Origin: Rehmannia glutinosa
Taxonomy: Eukaryota; Streptophyta; Magnoliopsida; Lamiales; Orobanchaceae
DNA: 64,000 nucleotides
Assembly: GCA_016081115.2 (NCBI GenBank)
Contig: CM071925.1
Coordinates: 11,760,441-11,824,440 of the forward strand
Direction of reading: 5' to 3'
Of the stretch, positions 11,601 through 20,995 are shown in pieces; within the stretch, counting starts at the first letter, position 1; each line of letters starts with the position of its first letter. Made by a program: the position numbers and the translations under genes. The notes under the pieces were generated by a model. The model was not told where the DNA came from. It worked only from the letters and a program-made list of their open reading frames with translations, and did not search any database.

Positions 11601-14600
11601 CATCATACAGAAGATACGTTGGAGCATATCTCTGAGCCAGACCGTGGCACAGTGGTTCGTCATGTCCGAAAACTTTCCAACGAGAGCATTGGAAGTGACA
11701 GGAGTTTTGAAAGAGGCAGTGATCTGTCAAATTTAGAATTTCCGAATTCAAATGGGCATGGAATTCTTGATTTTAAAAGTGGGGCTGAGGTCTTAAGAAC
11801 AATTGGAACTGTCGGAGACTCCGATTATCAACTCCCAGATGATATACACCTGTTGGTCCCAATGGATCAGCGGCAGAAATTGAATAGAATACTTACAACA
11901 CTGCAGCGGAGGCTGGTCACAGCCAAAACTGATATGGAGGATCTTATATCAAGGTTGAATCAAGAAATTGCTGTGAAGGACTATCTTGCAACAAAGGTAT
12001 TGGGGTGCTGAAATTTGGTCTTGCAGCAAACCATTTCATATTCTGGTTTAGGGTCTATCATTGGGACATAATTCTAAGATACATGAAAAATTAAAAGTCA
12101 ATCACAGTATAGTATGTAAATGATTTTTCTTTTTCTTCTTTCTCCTAGAAAGGGAATCAGTAGATTTCTGAAAGGAACAGCGCTGGTGGAAAACTGAGAT
12201 AGCTTATAGCATTCACTTGAAAATCAAAATGCTGAGGGTTTAGTTAAAGTAAATGCTAATTTATAGTTGGATTCTCAGATGTGGGTAGAACGCTATTAGC
12301 TTTGCCCCAACAGAGTCTTCTGCAGTGTTTGGTGGTGAATTGTCTCTTCTTTCTAGGACTGACCTTGAGTTAAAATTTTCCTTTGAAAGATGAGCTCTTG
12401 TGAGATGGGCAGAGAAGGGAAGGGGTCAGGGGGATGCTCGAAGTCCCGGGAGTGAATTTAAAATTCAGTTGTGATCTTAATGCCTCTCATGCTAAGAAAA
12501 GAAAATATAAAATCCTTATTTTTTAGAATTCTGAGTTTTAATTATTCAAAAAGGTTATATGGACCTCGGAAAATTAAACAGTTTAGTTGGTATTCGTAGT
12601 CAAGATCAAATAGAACGGGAGCCAGAGCATGAGAGCTTGTAACTATATATTTGCTTTAAATCTCTTGGTGCATAAACTAACTTTACTAAGTGAAATGATG
12701 ACTTTTTCGAGGTGCATCAGAGCGATGCCCTTCACCCTCGAGTGTTCAGTTTGTGGCCGGAACATTGGAGACTGACCATTTCGGTTGAACTATGTAAGCT
12801 AGGTTGTGGCAATTGGATTCCATTCGTCTCTTTTAGGAAGTTTATATGGGGGTGAAATTGTTTAACCTTTTTTACTAATTTAGAGTTGTTTAAGAATCGT
12901 AAGAACTAGTTGTGGCACAACATAACTAGTCCCAAATGCCATTAAAATGGACTTTGCTTCCCTTAATGGATTTTATGTTTTGAGTATTTGATATCTTCAT
13001 GAGCTTCGAGCATCATGGTTCTGATAGTCTATGCAATGTTACTGATTAAGTTGAAATTGACTTCAAATCCCATTCTTTGCTTTACACCTTGTTGTTAATC
13101 TTCTCTTCAAGGTTCTGATGCAAGGACTTTTTGCAATTTGGAGGAAATGATCCCCACATATGTTCATTTGTCGCTGCATGCTTGTATATATCCACATATA
13201 TTTGCTATTGGATATTAAATCCCATGATTCATCATTTCTTCCCAGGTGAAGGATTTGGAAGTGGAGCTTGAAACTACTAAACAAAAAAGTAAAGAAAACC
13301 TTGAACAAGCTATATTAATTGAGAGGGAAAGAGTGACCCAAATGCAATGGGATATGGAAGAACTCAGGCAGAGGTCAATGGAAATGGAATTGAAGTTGAA
13401 TTCTGAACAGGTTATTTTTCCTGTTTGCTGTACGTTGCAGTTATAGTTTATCTAAGTTCGAAAAATCTATATTGATATCAAACCTTTTCCAGGCCCAGAG
13501 TCCGGACACTCAATCTACCAGTTCATCAGGCTATCAGCAGAAAGATGTGTTGTACCAGGAGTTGGAATCTGCAAAGCAGCAATTTGAAGACTTGTTAAAG
13601 CGACACCAAGAGCTGGAAGTGAAGTCCAAAGCTGATATCAAAGTTCTTGTGAAAGAAGTTAAATCTCTAAGAAGTTCCCATGTGGAACTAACTAAACAAC
13701 TTAATCAGTCACTCAAAGAAAAATCTAAAGCGGAGGTATACTTCAGTTGCTTTACTATTTCAAAGCATTTAACTCATCATAAATGCCATCCGCAATCGAC
13801 TCAATCCATGTAACATGCTCAAAGCTATCCCGGTGTCTTACACGCTGAGTCAATTTCAACCCTCTTAGGGCTTTGAGACTGATAACTTTCTTCCCCGTAA
13901 TATTTGTTCTCCTATCTGTCCTTTCAAACTATTGTTTTGATTTATTTTTTCCTTTTTATGCAATGGTAGCTTTATTTTTTGCTCTAGTTGTGCCAATAAT
14001 GATAGAACTTATCTTGTGGGGTGTGAAAAAATGTATAGAGAAGTAAATTAATCTAAGGCTCCATTTGGATGGAGGGATTTGAACTATGAATTTCAAATCC
14101 ATAATAACAAATTTATTGAGGTTGTTTGGATGGAGTCATTCTATAATGGATTTCAAATCCTTGAAAGTTATTTTTGGAGTCATTTTGGAGGATTTCAAAT
14201 CATTCCTATTTGGAGTCATTTGAAATCCTTCTCCAAATCCTCTCTCCAAATCCAAATCATCCCATCCAAATGCAACCTAAGATTTATCACTGTGTATCAA
14301 TTCTGATGTGCATGTAGGCACCCATGTAGTCCACTTTGCATTCCCTTTTATGTGTGAGATGAACGGGATAAAAATGCTCCATTTCTAGAATAGACTACAT
14401 TTTTTCAAGATTTAGTTTTTTCATGTCATTATATACCTCTTCCATTGCATGTATAATTGTTTTTCATGTCGCTTTCAAAAACTGCATGAGTTTAATCAAT
14501 TTAGATATTGATCTTTTGTTTTTGAAACTTCTTCTGCAATCCCAGGAACTTCTTCAAGAAGAAAGGGAGAGAAATGAGCAAACAAGAACCTCCTGGAGGA

Positions 14601-15549
14601 AGTTTCTAGATAAATACAAGATTCTTCACGATCAACTTCAAGAGTGCCATATTAATAATTTAAAGCACACAAAAGAAGATGATTTACTAAAAAGTGCGTC
14701 ATCATTTTCAGACCCGTTGGATATCATAAGCACATCCGATAATCAGATAGGCCTTCTCGTTGCGGAGGTACTCCTGATGCCTTGCACTATATTCGTTTCC
14801 CATTTGAATACTAGTGCTCCCAAAATATTCCGATCTATAAACCTGATGTGTCTTTAAACTAAAATAATCCCTTGCATTTGTTTCATGTATTTATCAGTAT
14901 TATTTAAATCCTCGGGTTTAAGGAGGTTGAGATTTGATCATTGAATTAGAAAGATGAGAAAGAGGAAATTAAGTTATAACCAAAAACTGTTTCCCCTTTT
15001 TCTTGGGGTGGTTGGTGTTTTTCTTTATCCTTTTTTGGGGTGGGGGTGAGATTGGGGTGTGATCTAGTTCATATTGGTGTAACATAAACTAGAGATTATT
15101 AAAACTACCCCTAAGGTTTAGCCTAATTACAAAAGAATCCAGTCATCTTTCAAAATTACAATTAACCCCCTTGACATGTGTTTCTATTTTACAAATTGCA
15201 CCTCCAAGAGGGGAGCATTTGTTAGGTAACTACAACCTTTAGTGGGGTATTTGTAACACCTTCAATGCAAGTCGCTTAATCTCATTTTCCTGAATTTGAT
15301 CAGGTTCAGCATTTAGCTCAGGATGTTGATTATTCTGCTTCAACCGATGATAGAGTTGCTGAGCTGGATGATAACGTGATCTCTGTAGATGAGGAGTTGA
15401 AGCAGATGCTAACGAGTATCTTAGTTGATAATGGTGTATTGAGAAAACAGGTGAACTCTCTAATTGTTCATGCTCTTAAGATGAACGAATCGAATGAGAA
15501 AGTTGATTTTGAATCAGAGTCGGATGTAAATGTGAAAAACGAGCTTTAA
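8645..15549 (+). CDS. EREL1: PX-domain endosomal protein, EREX/EREL family
   Basis: Ten exons: 8645-8734, 9406-9516, 10068-10166, 10330-10416, 10938-11046, 11197-11996, 13246-13410, 13493-13735, 14546-14767 and 15304-15549. All introns are GT-AG and the phases agree, giving 723 residues, close to the family's usual size. The N-terminus is MQRQSPPKHRHDG. The PX domain spans about residues 46-165, with the phosphoinositide-binding RRFNDF at 89-94, a proline-rich loop PPTPPKG (111-117) and RSSLEEWM. A serine/acid-rich linker follows. From about residue 390 to the end there is coiled coil. Arabidopsis EREX and the EREL proteins bind PI3P through PX and act as Rab5-class effectors in vacuolar transport; that role is inferred by homology. 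The EREL1 label rests partly on gene order (recalled AT4G32160), so another paralogue name is possible. The large intron 6 is 1.25 kb and intron 8 holds a Tourist-like insertion. Confidence 0.88.
14057..14277. mobile_element. Tourist-like (PIF/Harbinger) MITE
   Basis: The 221-bp element lies in intron 8 of the PX-domain gene. Its ends are ggctccatttggatgg and ccatccaaatgcaacc, which match as inverted repeats at 14 of 16 positions. It is flanked by TAA on both sides (14054-14056 and 14278-14280), the 3-bp target duplication expected for PIF/Harbinger. The interior is dominated by 'tttcaaatcc' and 'gagtcatt' repeats. A left-truncated relative lies at 36299-36493. Confidence 0.8.
15085..15260. 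repeat. Weak copy of the 'taattacaaaa' palindromic family
   Basis: The sequence, in intron 9 of the PX-domain gene, shows cctaaggtttagcctaattac, caaaattacaattaaccccc and later pyrimidine/purine blocks like the family copies at 26090 and 39743. It is strongly diverged and its ends are not visible. Confidence 0.35.
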
Positions 15550-17448
15550 CATAGCAGCTGACATTTGAGGAATGTTTTGTAAATTCAGCTAGGCCATGTA
15601 CTACTTACACCCTATACCACAACAGATGCGAATAATCTGTAAAGTGCAACACGACATGGGAGTTTTCTTGTACTTCCACAGCCATCCCATGTATGCAATT
15701 CATCAATATCGTAGATCCCTTTTATTTGTCACAAGCTACTGTTTTAGTGAGAGTAATAACATTAGTCAATTTAGTTATTCTTTTGGTCTCCATGCTGTAA
15801 CAATGTACATATTCTAGTGCCATTTTGTTTTAAACCATGTTTACACAACTAAAGTTTGGAGGCTTAGGGCATAATTGTTTTCCCTTGGTTTAGAGAACAA
15901 ATTATTACCCATTTAACCTTGGTTCAGATATTCATGAATCTTTAAGCCTAATTTTCTCGCCAGCTCTCTTTTTTTTTTTGGCTTTTCTTTCCTGCCGTTC
16001 ATCGTTAACGGGCAAAAACCAACTCATCTACATCTTTTTTATTAATTTATTTTCTAAATAATGGTTTCCCCACTAGATCTTGGTTATTTGTTTGTGATTT
16101 CGCCGTCTGGTGTGGCGTTTGATTTGTCACTGTCTTGTTGCAGTGTTTTTTCTTGTGTGGACGATTTAGACAAGCAAGGTTTTGATCTGGCAGAATTAAC
16201 AAATTAAATTGTGGTCTTTAAGATGTTGCAGATCTGAAATCATGAGTATTATAAATATTATAGATTTTTTAAAGTTGTAGGATTTACGTCAAGTTTTGTT
16301 CTTAATCTAGATATTATGAACATCTTTTTATAGTTTCACCTTTTATAGTTTTTAAAAGATTTGTTTCTGTCTATCGTAGTATTGTTGGTTTGAATTAATG
16401 AAATTGTTTTTCTTTGTCAAAAAATTTATTTATGAATCTTACTTCACTTGGGCTAGTTTTTTTTTTTTTTGAGAATACACTTGGGCTAGTTTTTATTAGA
16501 ACTTAGAAGTGCAGTTTCTGTCCTGTCCAGCAGCCAGATCCTTTCCAAAACAAGATTGAAAAGGTACAAAAGGATATAATTTATTACTTAATATTTCATC
16601 AAACATAAACCATTATTAATCCACCTAAACTTTTGCTACTGATATTGTACTATGATTATCCTACTGTTTTCTCTCAACAGTTTCGATGTTATGGTGGTAA
16701 TTGCAAATGAATGGTGTAACTTCGTTTCTCTCCGAGTTAAATAGACAAAAAAAATTGGAACTATAAATAAAGAAGTGAAATTGCTTTTTTTTTTTTCGAG
16801 GATGCAATTTCACAGTAATAGATTATATGTATGAAGGTTTCCTGTGATTAATTTTGGCCATTACACCAGTCTTGGCTTTCTTAAATTAATATATTTTTGT
16901 CAATTATTCTTTAAGATAATAATATAAATTTATTATTTACCTCTATTTATAATTTATATTTATTTAGGAAAATGTAAAAACAAACCTCGAGTGTGGGGGA
17001 GTGGGGTGGGGACAACTCTAGGTTTGGTTTGGCCGTTTGGGTTCGGTGGCTGCCAAATCTTATCTTATGCGCATAGAAACTAGTGTTGAAGAATGGGATC
17101 GGATAATTTCATATCATGAACAAAGTAAAGGGTGGCGTTATTCACAACTCCAAAATTGATAAACACACCCACTTTCATATAATTCAAAAATACTATTAGT
17201 TTAAAAGATTATAATACCTTTTTTCCATCTTTTTCCCCACACCCACCACATTCTTCTTATTCTTGAACAAATCTGAACTTTTTTTTTTTTTTTTTTTTTC
17301 TTTAAACGCAAGATTTTTCAACACTCACATGTTGCAAATATGGACAACAAAAAAATCATTTTAATGAATAACATAAGTAACTACATTTAAAACATGTTAT
17401 TTCTCCATTTTATGTTTTAAAATTTTGGACGAATAACAATGACACTTG
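15550..17448. other. 3' flank and spacer, no gene
   Basis: The first 300 bases are probably the 3' UTR of the PX-domain gene. After that the stretch is AT-rich, with homopolymer runs (a 22-base T run near 17279-17300) and one half of a dispersed repeat pair at 16060-16400. No coding frame is convincing. Confidence 0.5.
16060..16400 (+). repeat. Dispersed repeat, copy 1
   Basis: This region is alignable to 19715-20010 in the same orientation. Shared landmarks are tggtgtg(g/a)cg, gtttttcttctgtggacga versus gttttttcttgtgtggacga, gacaa(g/a)caag, and taatctagatattatgaa versus taacctagatgctatgaa. The copies are old and the class is unknown. Confidence 0.55.
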
Positions 17449-17660
17449 GCACGATCAATTGCAACATTGGTCGTGTCATCATGCTATGTAGCATGATGGC
17501 ACGATCATAATAAGCAACATCGGTCGTGCTATCGTGCTATGAGGCACGATGACACGATCATAATTGCAACATTGATCGTGCCATTTGAGGCACGATGGCA
17601 CGATCAAAATAACTCGATTGTACTTTGTGACACGATCAAGCATACCATCATGCCATCCAC
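17449..17660. repeat. Cluster of palindromic ATCGTGC/GCACGAT units
   Basis: About eleven GCACGAT/ATCGTGC-like words (allowing one mismatch) occur in 210 bases, arranged as imperfect hairpin units such as atcgtgctatgaggcacgat, joined by 'cataattgcaacatt(g)'. The unit repeats roughly every 60-65 bases, three to four times. No coding frame is convincing. See findings. Confidence 0.7.
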
Positions 17661-17944
17661 CGTTTTTTTCCAAACCGTAATGAGAACTAGAAAAAAATTA
17701 ACTCCATAAAATAAACCAAACTCAATTTTACCAAATATTATCCAACAATTACGCGAATACACCTATAAATGTGAAATTAAAGTAAAATATTACATTCGAA
17801 ATTAAATGAAATATTTATCTCTTTCGCGGCTGCCAGATGTATGATTTTGTGTTGTATTTGGGCGGAAAATAATGTAAGGGCAAAATAGGAAATTGTGGGG
17901 GGTGTATTTAATAAATGAGTTATATTTTAAAAAGTGAGTGAGTG

Positions 17945-18181
17945 TGATGGAGATATGATATATCTTTCAGGATTTTACATTATCTTATATTTCAGGAAAT
18001 GATTAGTTAAGTCAGGACTTTTAATTTGGTCTTATGAATAGTTGTTTTACTATTATTTTTAGGGAGGTTGAATTATTATTAAGTTTTGAGATTTATCTCT
18101 TTTCCAAAGTTTATTTACGTTCTTCACGTATTTAAGATTGCTTTTGTTCGTTGTTTGCTTATCTGTTAGCTTTTCCCGCAT
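17945..18181 (+). repeat. Left LTR of the small element
   Basis: This 237-bp copy matches the right LTR along its length except that about 45 bases present at 19086-19138 are missing. Shared segments include atatctttcag, tagttgttttactattattttt and gttttgagatttatctcttttcc. Confidence 0.75.
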
Positions 18182-18192
18182 CGCTTGGTATT

Positions 18193-18852
18193 CGAGAGAC
18201 CAAAGATACGCTCCCGAATTATGTTTTCCGGATCAATCTACAACGCATGAACGACACCGTACATATCAACTTGCTGACAAAACAATTCCATATCGTGCGC
18301 ATCCAATTTCAAGAAATCCAAAGGCTTATCGAAAAATTTTTTTTTGATAGTTGTGAATTAGCCTACGATATTGTATCCCAGTCCATCCTATTGGGAACTT
18401 ATTCCAGGGGCATGAATGTTTTATTCTCAAGTGACATTGAAGATGATGGCTATAATAGGCCACCAATTTTTGATGAAGAAATCGACAACACTATCATGGA
18501 GGTTGGCTACGACGAGCCTCCAAACTTTGACGAGGAGATTGGTGGTTATAATGGGCAACCTATCTTTGATACTGAAGGTGACGACACAATTTCGATGGTT
18601 GACTACGAAAAATCAACGAAAATTGACGAGGATGCTCATAGTTATGATGGACCATCAATTTTTGCCTATGGAATTGAGAATTGCCATATGCATGAGGTCA
18701 TGCAACATGATCTTAAGCCGGGAAATTTTTGGTGTAATACTAAGAAGGAAATATCACTATTTAAGGCCATTGAGTTTGGACTATCTTTTTTCTTCAACTC
18801 TATGGAGAGATTTAATGAGATTGTGGAAATCCCTTGTTGTATGGCTCCATGA
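18193..18852 (+). pseudogene. Chimeric internal frame: acidic repeats plus decayed CDPK kinase segment
   Basis: The frame is open across the interior and ends at a TGA inside the kinase motif APE. Residues encoded from about 18438 form degenerate repeats of the type YxxPxIFDEEI, alternating about 19 and 13 residues. From 18678 the frame reads CHMHEVMQHDLKPGNF, KAIEFGLSFFF and CCMAP, then stop, then VLKINYGPETDW (to about 18886). This follows calcium-dependent protein kinases from subdomain VIb (HRDLKPENF) through the DFG segment to APEVL..YGPE. Here HRD is QHD, DFG is EFG, and the glutamate of APE is a stop. Roughly 67 codons match, without introns. The frame is non-functional as a kinase. 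Confidence 0.75.
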
Positions 18853-19034
18853 GTGCTAAAGATAAATTATGGACCAGAAACGGATTGGTTTGTTTTTTAT
18901 CTTGCTCAAATATATTTTGGTATTCGCCTTATTTTTCCATCTCGTCCTCCCCGTGCCCCTCCATGGTTTGACAATTATTCTAATGACAATCTCCCTTCCG
19001 ATTCGAGGATGAATCGTCTCGACCCTGGAGAGAA

Positions 19035-19317
19035 TGATGGAGATATGACATATCTTTCAGAATTTTACATTATCTTATATTTTAGGAAGTTATTTGTGTT
19101 TAGGAGTCTGTTATTCTGGTTTATCTTTTAATGCTTTCTAGTTAAGTTAGGACTTTTAATTTAGTCTTATAAATAGTTGTTTTACTATTATTTTTTGGGA
19201 TGTTGAATATTATTAAGTTTTGAGATTTATCTCTTTTCCAAAGTTTATTTACGTTCTTCGCGTATTTAAGATTGCTTTGTGTGCGTTCTTTGTTCTTGTT
19301 ACGCTTCTGCTACATCA
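19035..19317 (+). repeat. Right LTR of the small element
   Basis: This 283-bp copy ends gctacatca followed by gggtg. Substitutions and the size difference from the left copy indicate an old insertion. Confidence 0.75.
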
Positions 19318-20097
19318 GGGTGTATATTTTTAGAAAGGTGGGTATATTTATCAATTTTGGAGATATAAATAGCGCCACATCCTAAAGTAAATACCCAAAA
19401 AATAAGAATGAAAAGAACAGAATGCAAAAGTCAACAAATATGTCTCATTCTTAAAAAAAACAAAAAACAAATATGTCGCATTAATCTTGTGACTTGTTAT
19501 ATCACGATTACAACTACAAGAAAACGGACCCAAAGTTAGACGTGTTTGCCGACTTCAAAATTATTTCATTTGATTCTTGTGGCACCCGGAAACTACACGT
19601 GTCTGCTTCCATTTTTCTCTTGCTTCTTGTTCTTCATAGTGGAAGGGTGATTTTAGGTCATTATCTACATTTTTTTTATCCTTTAGAAAAGTGATTTTTC
19701 CATATATATCTGGATCATTTGTTTATTTTTTCTTATTTGTTATTCGTCATTTGGTGTGACGCTTGGTTCAACACCATTTTGGTGCAATGTTTTTTCTTCT
19801 GTGGACGACTCAGACAAACAAGTTTTCGATCCCGCAGACAAAGATAAAAAATTAGATTATTATTTTCAACAAATTGAAGATCCTAATCACGAGATTTCAG
19901 CAATATAGAATTTTCAAAATTATAGGCTTTTCACTTTTTGTTATTAACCTAGATGCTATGAATATTTTGTTTCATCTTTTATAATTTTTAACAGATTTGT
20001 TTTTGTGTTCATCAATGCATTCATAGTTTAAATTAATTAATGAATTTAGTTTTCTTATTATAAAACACAAAATAATTATAAGATATTCTAGTAATCA
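19318..20097. other. Spacer with dispersed repeat copy 2
   Basis: There is no gene. Bases 19700-20060 are the second member of the dispersed pair described at 16060-16400. The rest is AT-rich, low-information sequence. Confidence 0.5.
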
Positions 20098-20534
20098 TAG
20101 GGTGGCAATAGGGCAGGACGGGTATCTCAATACCCAGACCCGCCTCGTCTCCTCCACGGGGTGAAGGGAGGGACCCGCCACGGGTCGCCCCATATTGAAT
20201 TTTTTATATTTTTTATATTTTTATCTTATATTTTATTTTATTAATAATTTTTTAATATAATATTTTGTATTATAAATACATATTATTTATCAAATTTGTC
20301 ATTATATATGTTAAATATAACTATTAAATATATAAAATTATATTATTTTATATAATATACATGTAAAATATATACATTAAATATATTAAAAAATAGCACG
20401 GGGCGAGGCGGGCACCCATGGGACGGAGGTGACCCAAATCCAATCCCGCCCAGCCCCACTATAGGTCACGGGATGAGGCGGCTCAAATGGGCGCGGGCGA
20501 GTACCCATCAGGGCGGGTCATTTTGTCATCCCTA
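20098..20534. mobile_element. Non-autonomous hAT element
   Basis: The 437-bp element starts tagggtggcaa and ends ttgtcatcccta, an inverted pair. It is flanked on both sides by the identical octamer AGTAATCA (20090-20097 and 20535-20542), the 8-bp target duplication of the hAT superfamily. The ends are GC-rich (gggcgggtac-like words) around an AT-rich core. There is no transposase. Confidence 0.88.
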
Positions 20535-20888
20535 AGTAATCATAATAATTAAATATATATAGGGCCCACTCCCGCAAGCGAAGGTCGTGGTCCCATATCC
20601 CAAGACCACTAATTTTCTAGGTTGAAGGGTCCTTGAGGCCCGGCCCATTAAATCCACCGTGCCTACCCGGCCAGATTATACACTGCTAACGTGCGCCTCG
20701 TTTCCCTCCATTTCCAATCCCTTCCTGCACTTTCAAGTTTTCTCTGTACATATACATGCGTACACCTTGAGCTGTGTGTATTATTCATACGATTCTCATT
20801 TATAGTATTTCATTTTCATCCGATGATTTCCACGAAGTTTATGTATTTAAAGGTCCGTTTCACATCAGATGTGGTGGGCAAATGAAGA
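20535..20888 (+). promoter_or_regulatory. Probable promoter and 5' leader of the MRC/PII1 gene
   Basis: The sequence between the hAT element and the ATG at 20889 has no coding content. It is GC-richer near 20560-20700 and pyrimidine-rich nearer the start codon. No specific element can be named with confidence. Confidence 0.35.
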
Positions 20889-20942
20889 ATGGCGCTTTCT
20901 GCCTCTTTTTCCCTCGCTTCTTCTCATCAGCTCTCTCAGGTA

Positions 20943-20995
<53 letters not shown>

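Larger units (their letters stand above)
17945..19317 (+). mobile_element. Small non-autonomous LTR retrotransposon carrying a kinase fragment
   Basis: Two direct repeats (17945-18181 and 19035-19317) start TGATGGAGATATGA and end in CA, framing an 850-base interior. A decayed primer-binding-like site (tggtattcgagag, about 18187) follows the left LTR. Flanking pentamers are GAGTG and GGGTG, a one-mismatch target duplication. The interior frame ends with DSRMNRLDPGENDGD just before the right LTR, the position where Ty3/gypsy pol normally ends. The element lacks protease, reverse transcriptase and integrase and would need help to move. Confidence 0.75.

Noticed and set aside
17449..17660. CRISPR-like array
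   Set aside because: Spacing is irregular, the 'spacers' are themselves repeated, and the context is a plant nuclear chromosome without any cas-type gene.
18416..18859. Second overlapping protein in the CDPK-carrying element
   Set aside because: It is a shifted-frame shadow of the kinase-containing frame.
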